Source: Maricaulis sp. (lineage in GTDB: Bacteria > Pseudomonadota > Alphaproteobacteria > Caulobacterales > Maricaulaceae). From it: a stretch of DNA of 64,000 bases. The position numbers and the translations under genes are program-made. Shown in pieces: positions 29,713 through 39,018 of the stretch. The notes below the pieces were generated by a model. The model worked only from the letters and a program-made list of their open reading frames with translations. It was not told where the DNA came from and made no database searches. Within the stretch, counting starts at the first letter, position 1. Each line of letters begins with the position of its first letter. Location of the stretch: positions 91,005 to 155,004 of the forward strand of contig NZ_JASBRQ010000053.1 in assembly GCF_030149425.1 (NCBI RefSeq), written 5' to 3'.

Positions 29713-30818
29713 TCTGCGGTCGCCGGGCGCTGAACGCCCCAGTCGGCCAACACTTCATCGGTGTCACGCCCCGGCACGGCCGCGACGCCCTGGATCGCTC
29801 CCGGCGTGTGGGAGAAACGCGGTGCTGGTGAGGGATGACGCACGCCATCAATCTCCGTGAAAGAGGCCCGTTCGACCATGTGCGGGTGCTCGGCCGCCTC
29901 ATCAATGCTCAGCACAGGGGCAAAACAGGCGTCGGTACCCTCGAGCAGGGTGCACCATTCATCCCGTGACTTTTCCTTGAACAGAGCCGCAAACTTCGCC
30001 TTGGCCTCATCCCAGCCCCGTCCGGACCAGTCCGCCGGTATCTCCTGCGGGTCAATTCCCGCTTTCTCGCAGAACAGCTGGTAGAATTCCGGCTCGAGCG
30101 GGCCCAGGGAAATGTGCTTGCCATCGGCACACTCATAGACGGCGTAGAAATGGGCGCCGCCATCGAGCAGGTTCGTGCCGCGATCATTCGACCACAGACC
30201 CAGCGCCTTGAGCTGATACTGCGATGCCATCAGCGAGGCTGCACCATCGACGATAGCGGCATCGACCACCTGCCCCTCCCCACTCGTGCGGGCATGGGTC
30301 AGCGCGGCCAGGACACCAAAGCCGAGATACATCGCACCGCCGCCGAAATCGCCAACCAGGTTGAGCGGAATTACCGGGGTTTGCGGCGTACCAATGGCGC
30401 CGAGTGCGCCGGACAGGGAGACATAATTGATGTCATGGCCAGCAGCATGGGCCAGCGGTCCATATTGGCCCCACCCGGTCATGCGGCCATAGACGAGCTT
30501 GGGATTGGCCTTGAGCGCAACGTCCGGTCCGAAGCCGAGCCGCTCCATGACACCGGGCCGGTAGCCCTCAAGCAGAATGTCGGCCTGTTTGATGAGATCG
30601 AGGCAAACCGCCTTGTCTGCATCGACTTTCAGATTGAGTGCAATCGAACGCCGGCCGCGACCGAGGACATCGGCTGCACCGCCGCCCATCGCTCCGGGCC
30701 GGTCGATACGGATCACGTCTGCACCCATGTCGGAAAGCATCATGGCGCAGAAGGGTGCCGGGCCAAGCCCAACAAATTCGACGACTTTAACGCCTTTTAG
30801 AGGTCCTTGAGGTTTCAT
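29709..30818 (-). CDS. CaiB/BaiF family protein, alpha-methylacyl-CoA racemase-like
   Basis: A 369-residue class III CoA-transferase-fold protein. [36 protein letters not shown] is the N-terminal signature, [39 protein letters not shown] is the CoA-binding region, and [18 protein letters not shown] carries the His-Asp pair seen in alpha-methylacyl-CoA racemase. It would epimerise 2-methylacyl-CoAs from branched or sterol side-chain degradation. AAGGA precedes the ATG. CoA-transferase activity is the alternative. Confidence 0.92.
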   Translation of the reverse strand: MKPQGPLKGVKVVEFVGLGPAPFCAMMLSDMGADVIRIDRPGAMGGGAADVLGRGRRSIALNLKVDADKAVCLDLIKQADILLEGYRPGVMERLGFGPDVALKANPKLVYGRMTGWGQYGPLAHAAGHDINYVSLSGALGAIGTPQTPVIPLNLVGDFGGGAMYLGFGVLAALTHARTSGEGQVVDAAIVDGAASLMASQYQLKALGLWSNDRGTNLLDGGAHFYAVYECADGKHISLGPLEPEFYQLFCEKAGIDPQEIPADWSGRGWDEAKAKFAALFKEKSRDEWCTLLEGTDACFAPVLSIDEAAEHPHMVERASFTEIDGVRHPSPAPRFSHTPGAIQGVAAVPGRDTDEVLADWGVQRPATAD

Positions 30819-30913
30819 ACGCGCATCCTTCTCGATTCGGCGGTTTCAGAAACGTGGCATTTGTGACAAACTCAAGAAACAAGCATTCGTCTTCAGGGGC
30901 GACAGGGGGGCAT

Positions 30914-32230
30914 ATGGGACGCGAGTTGGACGTCCTTGTGTATGGCGCGGCGGAGCGCGCCCGGGGGATTGTTGAACAATTGGACCGGCTGGCTTTTCGG
31001 GCCCGCGTGATCCGTGAGGACACGCCGCCGGCCCGCAAGTCCCGTTTCTATGCCGCTGAAATCATTTTTGCTCATGACGCTGACACCGTGACGCAGGCGC
31101 ACGCAGCCCTTGAGAGCTTTGCGCCGGGCCATCGCCCGGTGATCGTCGTTGGCCCCTCGGAGATTGCCGGACTTGCGGGTGTTGATGCCTGGATTCCCGA
31201 ACCGGCCCTGCCGGCCCAGATTGCCGCCCGCGCCCGCGCCCTCTTCCGTCTGTCGACGATGGAATTGGTGGCCCAGCGCCGCGCCCATGTAACAGCGCTT
31301 TACGGCGAGCGTCACACGGCAGCGGAACGGACCGAGAGCAAGTCCAGCGTCCTGTATGTCGGCGATGCCTCGCCGCGCTTCATGTCGCTGCAACACGCCA
31401 TGGACGAAACCGGCGCGGAAGTGGTCGCGGCCTTCTCCTCCTATTCAGCCTTCGACTATCTGCATGAACGCAGTTTCGATGCCGTTGTGCTCAATGCCAG
31501 TGGCAAGCGCGATACCGCTTTCACCATCAGTTCGGCCATGCGCCGCAATGCCCGGCTCTATCACACACCGGTCCTGCTGCTGTCCGATGATGATGATCTG
31601 GAAGCCGCCGAAGAGGCTTTTGCCCGTGGCGTCTCCGATATTCTGCCGCCGGATACGACGGATGATGAAATGCGCGACCGCGTGCTCGCCCTTGCTGCGG
31701 AGCGCCGTCGCCGCCGCCAGGCCAAGGCGGCGCTTGAAGCGTGCCGGGATCCGCGCACGCTGGACATTGAAACCGGCCTCTTCCATCCCGGCTTCCTGAC
31801 CTCGCACCTGCAGGACTTGCTGGTCGGCTTTGAGCGCGACGAGCTCGGCTTCTCGCTGCTGGTTCTGCGCACGGAAGTTCCCGAGGAGGCGCATCAGCCG
31901 GATCTCGCCTCGACGGAAAAGGCGCGCCGCCAGTTTGCCGCCATGCTTCGCCACCTGTTGCGCAGCGAAGATGCAGCAGCCCGGATCGACGAGGATCATT
32001 TCGTTGCAGTCTTGCCGCTGACCGAGGCCGAGGGTGTCGACTGCGTCGCGGCCCGCGTTTCGGCGATCGCCGAATGCACGGCATTTGAAAGCGAAGATCC
32101 GCTTCAGCCCTTCCGCCTGGCCGTTCGCGCAACCGGGATCACGCCGCGGCCGGGTGAGACCGCAGAAGCCATGCTGGAACGTGGCCTGCGTGCCCTGCAG
32201 CTTCGCCCGGTGCTGCGCGCCCAGGCCTGA
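30914..32230 (+). CDS. popA: PopA-like c-di-GMP effector: two receiver-like domains plus degenerate GGDEF
   Basis: A 438-residue protein with two receiver-like domains (residues ~5-120 and ~140-265) and a C-terminal GGDEF-fold domain (~290-435). The GGDEF motif is replaced by DEDHF, so no cyclase activity is expected, while RSED, in the exact I-site position nine residues upstream (Arg at ~350), is kept and should bind c-di-GMP. The second receiver has Asn in place of the usual phospho-Asp (VVLNASG). This design and length match Caulobacter PopA, which delivers CtrA to ClpXP for degradation. I start at ATG 30914 after GGGGGG; an in-frame GTG at 30854 is less likely. Confidence 0.8.
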   Translation: MGRELDVLVYGAAERARGIVEQLDRLAFRARVIREDTPPARKSRFYAAEIIFAHDADTVTQAHAALESFAPGHRPVIVVGPSEIAGLAGVDAWIPEPALPAQIAARARALFRLSTMELVAQRRAHVTALYGERHTAAERTESKSSVLYVGDASPRFMSLQHAMDETGAEVVAAFSSYSAFDYLHERSFDAVVLNASGKRDTAFTISSAMRRNARLYHTPVLLLSDDDDLEAAEEAFARGVSDILPPDTTDDEMRDRVLALAAERRRRRQAKAALEACRDPRTLDIETGLFHPGFLTSHLQDLLVGFERDELGFSLLVLRTEVPEEAHQPDLASTEKARRQFAAMLRHLLRSEDAAARIDEDHFVAVLPLTEAEGVDCVAARVSAIAECTAFESEDPLQPFRLAVRATGITPRPGETAEAMLERGLRALQLRPVLRAQA

Positions 32231-32239
32231 TCTGACGCC

Positions 32240-35200
32240 CTAGACCGTCTCGCTGTCCGCCTGTTTGGCCCGCATGGCGATATCCGCCAGCGGTGCCATA
32301 GCTTTTTCGATCGCCCGCAAACGATCTTCCGGCGCATCCCAGGCCGTTCGCAGAACCAGTTTGTGATCAGGCCGCGCCTTGAACAGACCGGCATTTTCGC
32401 GGATGTGCGCAATCAAGCCCGGCGGATCGATAAAGCGATCCTTGCGGAAATGGATGACTGCGCCCTTCGGTCCGGCATCGACCTTTTCGACCCCGGCCCG
32501 CTTGCACAAGGTCTTGACCGCGACCACGCGCATCAGGGTCTCCACCTCTTCCGGCAAAGGACCGAACCGGTCAATGAGTTCGGCCGCAAAGGCTTCGCGC
32601 TCGGTTTTGTTCTCAAGCGATGACAGGCGCCGGTAGAGCTGCAGGCGGATGTCGAGATCGGGGACATAATGATCCGGGATCAAGACTGCGCCGCCGGCAT
32701 TGATCTGCGGCGACCAGTCACCGTCCTCCTCCGCATCGCCGCCATCCCGCAGCGATGCCACCGCCTCCTCCAGCATGCTCTGGTAAAGTTCGACGCCGAC
32801 ATCCTTGATGTGGCCGGATTGTTCCTCACCGAGCAGATTGCCGCCGCCGCGCAGATCGAGGTCATGGCTGGCGAGGGTGAAACCGGCGCCCAGCGTGTCC
32901 AGGGAATGCAGCACTTTGAGGCGTTTCTCGGCTCCCTCGGTGATCTTCTGCCGCGCTGGCGTAGCGAGATAGGCGTAGGCGCGGGTTTTTGACCGCCCCA
33001 CCCGACCGCGAAGCTGGTAAAGCTGCGACAGGCCAAACCGGTCTGCACGATGTACCACCAGCGTGTTGGCGGTCGGGATATCGATCCCGCTCTCGACGAT
33101 CGTGGTCGATAGCAGCACATCATAACGCCCCTCATAAAAGGCGGTCATGATGTCTTCCAGGGTCGAGGGCGGCATCTGGCCGTGGGCGATGACGAAATTC
33201 ACTTCCGGCACGCTCTCGCGCAGGAAGCTTGCGATCTCTTCCAGATCGGCAATCCGCGGCACCACGAAGAAGGCCTGGCCGCCGCGATACTTCTCACGCA
33301 GCAAAGCCTCGCGAATGGTCACCGCATCGAACGGCGTCACATAGGTGCGCACGGCGAGACGGTCGACCGGCGGGGTGGCGATGATCGAGAGATCGCGGAT
33401 ACCCGTGAGCGCCAGCTGCAAGGTGCGCGGGATCGGAGTCGCGGTCAGGGTCAGGACATGGACATTGGCCCGTAGCGCCTTGAGCACTTCCTTGTGTTTG
33501 ACGCCGAAATTCTGTTCCTCGTCGACGACGAGGAGCCCCAGATCCTTGAACTTGATCGATTTGGCGAGCAGGGCGTGGGTACCGATAATGATATCGACTT
33601 GCCCCTCGGCCAGCTCCGCCTTGGTCTCCTTGGCCTCCTTGCTGCCAACCAGACGCGAGAGCTGACGCACCTTGACCGGCCAGCCGCGGAACCGGTCGGA
33701 AAAGGTCTTGAAATGCTGGCGTGCCAACAAGGTCGTCGGCGCAATGACAGCCACCTGCTGACCGGACATCGCGGTGACAAAAGCCGCGCGCAGCGCCACC
33801 TCGGTTTTCCCGAAACCGACATCACCGCAGATGAGGCGATCCATCGGCCGTCCCTTGGCCAAGTCGCCCATGACGTCTTCCAGCGCGTTGAGCTGGTCAT
33901 CGGTCTCTGCATAGGGAAAGGCCGAACAGAATTCGTCATAGAGCCCGCTCGCGGACTCGATCGAGGGCGCACTGCGCGAAAGACGCTGGGCGGCAATCTT
34001 GATCAGCTCATCCGCCATGTCGCGCAGGCGTTTCTTGGCCTTGGCCTTGCGCGCCTGCCAGGCGCCGCTGCCGAGCTTGTCGAGCTGGGCGGTCTCATTG
34101 TCAGAGCCATAGCGCGAGAGCAGTTCGATATTCTCGACCGGCAGGAAGAGTTTGGACCCGCCGGAATACTCCAGCTCGATACAGTCATGCGGTGCGTCCT
34201 GCACGGGCAGGGTTTTCAGCCCCAGGAAGCGCGCCAGCCCGTGATCGGCATGAACGACCAGATCGCCGGGCGTTAGCGCCCCGGCCTCGACAATGACATC
34301 GGCACTCTTGCGGCGCTTGCGCGGCCGTGCCAGCCGGTCACCGAGGATATCCTGTTCGGACAGGACGGCGAGTTCCTCGGTCTCAAAGCCGCGCTCCAGC
34401 GGCAACACCGCCCGGCTGACCGCTTTGTCGCCATGGGTCGAGATATCGTACCAGCGATCGGCCAGAGCGATATTCTTGACGCCATGATCTCCGAGGACAC
34501 TGGCCATCCGCTCCGATGCGCCGAGGCTCCAGGCAGCCAGCACAACCCGTTTGCCATCTGCCCTGAGAAGATTGATATGGCTGGCCACCGCATCGAACAC
34601 ATTGGTGTTCTCAGCCGTCCGCTCGGCTGCAAAAACCCGCCCCTGCTTGCCGCCGACATCAACCGTATTCTCACCCGGTTCGCTGAAGGGCGAGAAATGC
34701 CGCACGGTCCGGCCGTCCAGCACCGCGTCCCAATCGGCTTCGGCGAAATACAGCGCCGAGGGGTCAAGTGCCCGGTAGGCCGGAGCAGACAAGGCATTGT
34801 CATGAGTTTGCCCGGCTGCGATCTGACGCGCTTCGAAATAGTCCGCGACCTGGCTCAAACGCTCGTCAAAGGCCTCTCGCGCCAAGGGGTCGACGGCGAT
34901 CAGGGCATCATCCGGGAGATAATCGAAAACGCTGGCAGTCTGCGTGTAAAACAGCGGCAACCAGTGCTCGACCCCGGCGGGACGCGCGCCGGCGCTCACC
35001 GCCTCATACACCGGGTCGCCATGCTGCACCGCCCCGAAGGTTTTGACGAAGCCGCCGCGAAACAGCGAAATGCTTTTCTCGTCCAGCAGAACCTCGCTCA
35101 CCGGCGTCAGGACCAGTTCGGTCATTTGCCGCGTTGAGCGCTGGGTCTCCGGATCGAAGGCGCGGATTGATTCGAGCGTGTCGCCGAAGAAGTCGAGGCG

Positions 35201-35743
35201 CACGGGCTCTTCATTACCCGGCGGGAAAACGTCAATGACACCGCCGCGTACAGCATAGTCGCCCGGTTCCATCACCGTGGTCGCACGGGCATAGCCGTTC
35301 GCCGCGAAATGCGCCTTCAGGGCTTCGGTGTCGACCTGATTGCCGGGCCGGATGCGCTGGCCAGCACCGCGCATAATCTCGACCGGGGCACAGCGTTGGG
35401 TGACCGCATTGACGGTGGTAACGACAAACCGCGTGGCATCACCGGAATAATTGGCGATTTCAGCAAGCGTCGCGGCGCGCCGTGCTGCGACCCTGGGAGA
35501 CGGGGAAATCCGGTCATAGGGCTGACAGTCCCAGGCCGGTAGCCGCAGCACGTCAATTTCCGGAGCAAAAAACTCAAGCGCGGCTGCAAAAGCTGCAGCA
35601 CGGGAATCATCGCGGGCAATGAAAACGTTGAGACCGCCGCGAAGCTTTGCACTGTCGGCAAAGACAAGCGCATCGAGGCCTTCCGGAACGCCGCAGACCC
35701 GCGCCTGTCCCTTGGCGCGGGCGATCATGTCCAAATCCGTCAT
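32240..35743 (-). CDS. mfd: Transcription-repair coupling factor Mfd
   Basis: A 1167-residue DNA translocase that removes RNA polymerase stalled at lesions and recruits UvrA. It has the UvrB-like N-terminal domains, the RNA-polymerase-interacting CarD-like domain (LTPGDLVVHADHGLARFLGLK), a superfamily 2 motor (Walker A GDVGFGKTEVALRA, DEEQ box VVDEEQNFGVKHKE, LTATPIPRTLQLA) and a C-terminal TRCF domain. It is full length and lies next to sdhE and recG, an arrangement typical of Alphaproteobacteria. Confidence 0.98.
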   Translation of the reverse strand: MTDLDMIARAKGQARVCGVPEGLDALVFADSAKLRGGLNVFIARDDSRAAAFAAALEFFAPEIDVLRLPAWDCQPYDRISPSPRVAARRAATLAEIANYSGDATRFVVTTVNAVTQRCAPVEIMRGAGQRIRPGNQVDTEALKAHFAANGYARATTVMEPGDYAVRGGVIDVFPPGNEEPVRLDFFGDTLESIRAFDPETQRSTRQMTELVLTPVSEVLLDEKSISLFRGGFVKTFGAVQHGDPVYEAVSAGARPAGVEHWLPLFYTQTASVFDYLPDDALIAVDPLAREAFDERLSQVADYFEARQIAAGQTHDNALSAPAYRALDPSALYFAEADWDAVLDGRTVRHFSPFSEPGENTVDVGGKQGRVFAAERTAENTNVFDAVASHINLLRADGKRVVLAAWSLGASERMASVLGDHGVKNIALADRWYDISTHGDKAVSRAVLPLERGFETEELAVLSEQDILGDRLARPRKRRKSADVIVEAGALTPGDLVVHADHGLARFLGLKTLPVQDAPHDCIELEYSGGSKLFLPVENIELLSRYGSDNETAQLDKLGSGAWQARKAKAKKRLRDMADELIKIAAQRLSRSAPSIESASGLYDEFCSAFPYAETDDQLNALEDVMGDLAKGRPMDRLICGDVGFGKTEVALRAAFVTAMSGQQVAVIAPTTLLARQHFKTFSDRFRGWPVKVRQLSRLVGSKEAKETKAELAEGQVDIIIGTHALLAKSIKFKDLGLLVVDEEQNFGVKHKEVLKALRANVHVLTLTATPIPRTLQLALTGIRDLSIIATPPVDRLAVRTYVTPFDAVTIREALLREKYRGGQAFFVVPRIADLEEIASFLRESVPEVNFVIAHGQMPPSTLEDIMTAFYEGRYDVLLSTTIVESGIDIPTANTLVVHRADRFGLSQLYQLRGRVGRSKTRAYAYLATPARQKITEGAEKRLKVLHSLDTLGAGFTLASHDLDLRGGGNLLGEEQSGHIKDVGVELYQSMLEEAVASLRDGGDAEEDGDWSPQINAGGAVLIPDHYVPDLDIRLQLYRRLSSLENKTEREAFAAELIDRFGPLPEEVETLMRVVAVKTLCKRAGVEKVDAGPKGAVIHFRKDRFIDPPGLIAHIRENAGLFKARPDHKLVLRTAWDAPEDRLRAIEKAMAPLADIAMRAKQADSETV

Positions 35744-35765
35744 GTCTTTTTTCTAGCTGAACAGC

Positions 35766-36059
35766 TTACTGTCTCGGACCATCGCCATACTCGGCGTCCT
35801 CGTCGACCCGGAAACGTTTAAGCGCCTGCATGACATCGCCGTCAAACTGCGCCGGCGTCGCTTCCCGGCCGATGATCCATGCATACAGATCCGCATCGGT
35901 CTGGTCGAGCAGGTGCTCGAATTCGACAACCGCCTCATCGGACATGGCGTCCAGATTCTGATCGGCAAATCGACCCAGGATGAGATCGGCCTCTTTGAAA
36001 CCCCGGCGCCAGGCACGGATCCGCAGTTTCTTGCGCTTGTGTTCGATCGTTTCACTCAT
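35766..36059 (-). CDS. sdhE: Succinate dehydrogenase assembly factor SdhE (DUF339)
   Basis: A 97-residue helical protein that helps attach FAD to the SdhA flavoprotein subunit. RIRAWRRGFKEADLILGRFAD contains the RGxxExD motif. I start at the ATG at 36059 (MSETIEHKRKK), the usual N-terminus; the in-frame extension upstream has no family character. It is 22 bases upstream of mfd on the same strand and diverges from recG. Confidence 0.94.
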   Translation of the reverse strand: MSETIEHKRKKLRIRAWRRGFKEADLILGRFADQNLDAMSDEAVVEFEHLLDQTDADLYAWIIGREATPAQFDGDVMQALKRFRVDEDAEYGDGPRQ

Positions 36060-36134
36060 GCCAGCGATATAGTCCCGCTTCCGGGCCGCGTCGAGCACTG
36101 GCGCAGCGCGTTTCGCACGATAAAGTGCACGCCG

Positions 36135-38219
36135 ATGCGACCGGAAATCCTCTTCCCCCTGTTTCAGGACGTCACTGCCCTGCCCGGCATTGGCCCGCGG
36201 CTGGCTGCGCTCTTGGCCAAGCTCACCGGGCCGCGGGTGAAGGATGTGTTATGGCTCAAGCCAACCGGGCTGGTTGACCGTCGCCAAAAGGTCTCGATCA
36301 CGGATGCACCCGAGGGGCAGATTGTGACGATCGAAGCGCAGGTCGAGGAACATTTCCCGGCCCGCCGCAAGGGCCAGCCCTACAAGGTCCGGCTTTATGA
36401 TCCGACCGGTTTTCTTCACCTGATCTATTTCCATCCGCGCGGGGATTATCTCAGCAAGCTTCTCCCCGTAGGCCAGACGCGTATCGTCTCCGGCAAGGCC
36501 GAACGCTTCGGATCGGAGATCCAGATTGTGCATCCCGATCTGGTAATGACGCAGGAGGAGGCTGCGGGCACATCTTTACTGGAGCCCGTCTACCCGCTCA
36601 CCGCCGGTCTGACCGGCAAGACCGCCCGCAAAGCCATCGCCGGGGCCTTGGGACTTCTGCCGGACCTGCCAGAATGGATTGATACCGACCTGAAGGCGGA
36701 ACGGGCCTGGCCTGCATTCAAAGAGTCGTTGGAAGCCCTTCACAATCCGGATGGTGCGAGCGAGCTGGAACCGGAGTTTCCGGCCCGGCAACGCCTGGCC
36801 TTTGACGAGCTGCTCGCCCGTCAGCTGGCGCTTCAGCTGGTCCGGGCCCGTCGCAAACGCCAGTCCGGCCGGGCACTGCAGGGCAAGGGCAACAAGGTCG
36901 CTGCTCTGCTCAAACATGCCCCGTTCCAGCCGACCGGAGCCCAGCAACGCGCGTTTGCCGAGATCGAGGCGGATATGGCGCTGCCTGAGCGGATGACCCG
37001 ACTGCTGCACGGGGATGTTGGCGCAGGCAAAACCTTTGTCGCCGCCCTGGCTGCGGCGCGGGCCAGCGAAGCGGGAACCCAGACCGCGCTCATGGCGCCG
37101 ACGGAAATCCTCGCACGCCAGCATGCCAAGACGCTCAAATCCCTGCTCGAACCCGCCGGTCTCAATGTCATCGCCCTGACCGGCCGGGACAAGGGCAAGG
37201 CCCGCGCGCAATTGCTTGAACAGATGGCAGCCGGCGATGTTGAAGTTGTTTGCGGCACCCACGCGCTGTTCCAAGAGGGGGTGGAGTTTTCCGATCTCGG
37301 TCTGGTGATCATTGATGAGCAGCACAGGTTTGGTGTCTCGGACCGGCTGCGCCTGACGGCAAAGGGCTATCGGCCCGATACGCTGGTGATGACGGCGACA
37401 CCGATCCCACGCACACTTTCCCTCGCCGTCTACGGCGATCTGGATGTCTCGCGTCTTGATGAAAAACCGGCCGGACGCATCCCGCCGACGACACGGCTGA
37501 TCTCCATGGACCGGGTCGATGATGTCATTGACGGTTTGCGGCGCGCCCTGGCCAAGGGTGAGCGGGTCTACTGGGTTTGTCCGCTTGTGGAAGAGAGCGA
37601 GCACTCCGAACTCACCGCTGCGGAAGATCGCTGGCGCTATCTGCGCGCGGCGCTGGGGGATGAGGGTATCGGGCTCTTGCACGGCCGCATGAAGCCCGCT
37701 GAGAAAGAGGCGATCGCCAACGCCTTCAGGGGCGGTGACATCAAGGTCCTTGTGGCCACGACGGTGATCGAAGTCGGCGTCGATGCCCCGGATGCCACGA
37801 TCATGATCATCGAGCACGCCGAACGCTTCGGCCTGGCCCAGCTGCACCAGTTGCGCGGGCGTGTCGGTCGTGGCGACAAGCCGTCCTCATGCCTCCTGCT
37901 CTACAAGCCCCCGCTCGGCGAAACCGCACAGGCCCGGCTGGAAATGCTGCGCGAGAGCGATGACGGTTTTCGTATTGCCGAAGAAGACTGGCGTCTGCGT
38001 GGCGCCGGCGACCCGCTGGGCCTGCGCCAGAGCGGATTGCCCGACTTCAAACTGGCCGACATCGAGGCTCATGCCGATCTGATCGAGCTCGCCAATGACT
38101 GGGCCAAGCTGATCGTCGCGCGCGATCCGGAACTGACCGGGGATACGGGCGATGCCCTGCGCCACCTGCTTTACCTGTTCGATCAGGACCAGGGCATCCG
38201 GTTGCTGAAATCCGGCTAG
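36135..38219 (+). CDS. recG: ATP-dependent DNA helicase RecG
   Basis: A 694-residue branched-DNA helicase that reverses stalled forks. An N-terminal wedge/OB domain (VSITDAPEGQIVTIEAQVEEHFPAR) precedes the motor with Walker A GDVGAGKTFVAA, DEQH box IIDEQHRFGV, and TRG-region motifs VIEVGVDAPDATIMIIEHAERFGLAQLHQLRGRVGRG. I start at ATG 36135, which gives the normal length; the frame is open upstream but without homology. It ends in a CTAG shared with the convergent DUF502 gene. Confidence 0.97.
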   Translation: MRPEILFPLFQDVTALPGIGPRLAALLAKLTGPRVKDVLWLKPTGLVDRRQKVSITDAPEGQIVTIEAQVEEHFPARRKGQPYKVRLYDPTGFLHLIYFHPRGDYLSKLLPVGQTRIVSGKAERFGSEIQIVHPDLVMTQEEAAGTSLLEPVYPLTAGLTGKTARKAIAGALGLLPDLPEWIDTDLKAERAWPAFKESLEALHNPDGASELEPEFPARQRLAFDELLARQLALQLVRARRKRQSGRALQGKGNKVAALLKHAPFQPTGAQQRAFAEIEADMALPERMTRLLHGDVGAGKTFVAALAAARASEAGTQTALMAPTEILARQHAKTLKSLLEPAGLNVIALTGRDKGKARAQLLEQMAAGDVEVVCGTHALFQEGVEFSDLGLVIIDEQHRFGVSDRLRLTAKGYRPDTLVMTATPIPRTLSLAVYGDLDVSRLDEKPAGRIPPTTRLISMDRVDDVIDGLRRALAKGERVYWVCPLVEESEHSELTAAEDRWRYLRAALGDEGIGLLHGRMKPAEKEAIANAFRGGDIKVLVATTVIEVGVDAPDATIMIIEHAERFGLAQLHQLRGRVGRGDKPSSCLLLYKPPLGETAQARLEMLRESDDGFRIAEEDWRLRGAGDPLGLRQSGLPDFKLADIEAHADLIELANDWAKLIVARDPELTGDTGDALRHLLYLFDQDQGIRLLKSG

Positions 38220-38875
38220 GCCTGTTTCACCTCGTCCGGCAGCGCGTCCTTCACCTCTTGCGGCAGCTTGTCCGGCGTCACCATGCCGAAGGAAATGATC
38301 AGCTTGGCGGCTTCCTCGACCGACATGTTGATCGGGATGGTGTTGGAACGCGGCGTATAAAGCAGAAAGCCCGAGGTTGGATTGGGCGTTGTCGGCACGA
38401 AAAGGCCAATGACATCGTCTGAAATATTCTCCCGCAGCGTGTCATTGCCCTCCGCAGACACAAAGGCGACGACGTAAAGCCCCTTCATCGGATACTCGAT
38501 CAGCACGACTTCCTTGAAGGAGTTCTGCTTGCCGTTGAAGACGGTCTCGACGATCTGTTTCACCGCGCCATAGACATTGCGCACGAGCGGCACGCTGGCG
38601 AGAACCCGCTCGCCCATGCCGATCAGCGAGCGGCCAAAGAAATTCGCCGCCAGTGCACCAAGCACGGTAAGCAGGAAAACCGCGATCACCACACCGAGGC
38701 CGGGAATGGTGAAATCACCCGGCAGATAGGTCTCCGGGTTATAGCGCGCCGGTATGATCGGCTTCACCACCCGATCAACAAAGCCGACAAAGCTGATGAT
38801 CAGGAATATCGTCACACCCAGCGGCGTGGCGATGATAATCCCGGTAAGAAAGCTATTTCGTAGCCAGCGCAGCAT
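38216..38875 (-). CDS. DUF502 family membrane protein
   Basis: A 219-residue protein with two N-terminal membrane segments (FLTGIIIATPLGVTIFLIISFVGFVD and FTIPGLGVVIAVFLLTVLGALAANFFG) and a soluble domain with the family motifs VPLVRNVYGAVKQIVETVF, FKEVVLIEYPMKGLYVVAFV and LFVPTTPNPTSGFLLYTP. Function is unknown across the family. No signal peptide cleavage site is evident. It overlaps the recG stop by 4 bases. Confidence 0.92.
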   Translation of the reverse strand: MLRWLRNSFLTGIIIATPLGVTIFLIISFVGFVDRVVKPIIPARYNPETYLPGDFTIPGLGVVIAVFLLTVLGALAANFFGRSLIGMGERVLASVPLVRNVYGAVKQIVETVFNGKQNSFKEVVLIEYPMKGLYVVAFVSAEGNDTLRENISDDVIGLFVPTTPNPTSGFLLYTPRSNTIPINMSVEEAAKLIISFGMVTPDKLPQEVKDALPDEVKQA

Positions 38876-39018
38876 CTATTCCGTTCCAAACCCCGCGGAC
38901 ATCCGCAAACCGCCCCTCAGCAGCGCGGCAACCATAAGCGAAGCCTTCAGCGCCGCCAATCGGTTGCGCTTGGATAATTCGCCAGCAATCATGCGCCGAC
39001 TCGCCCGAGGAAACAGTT

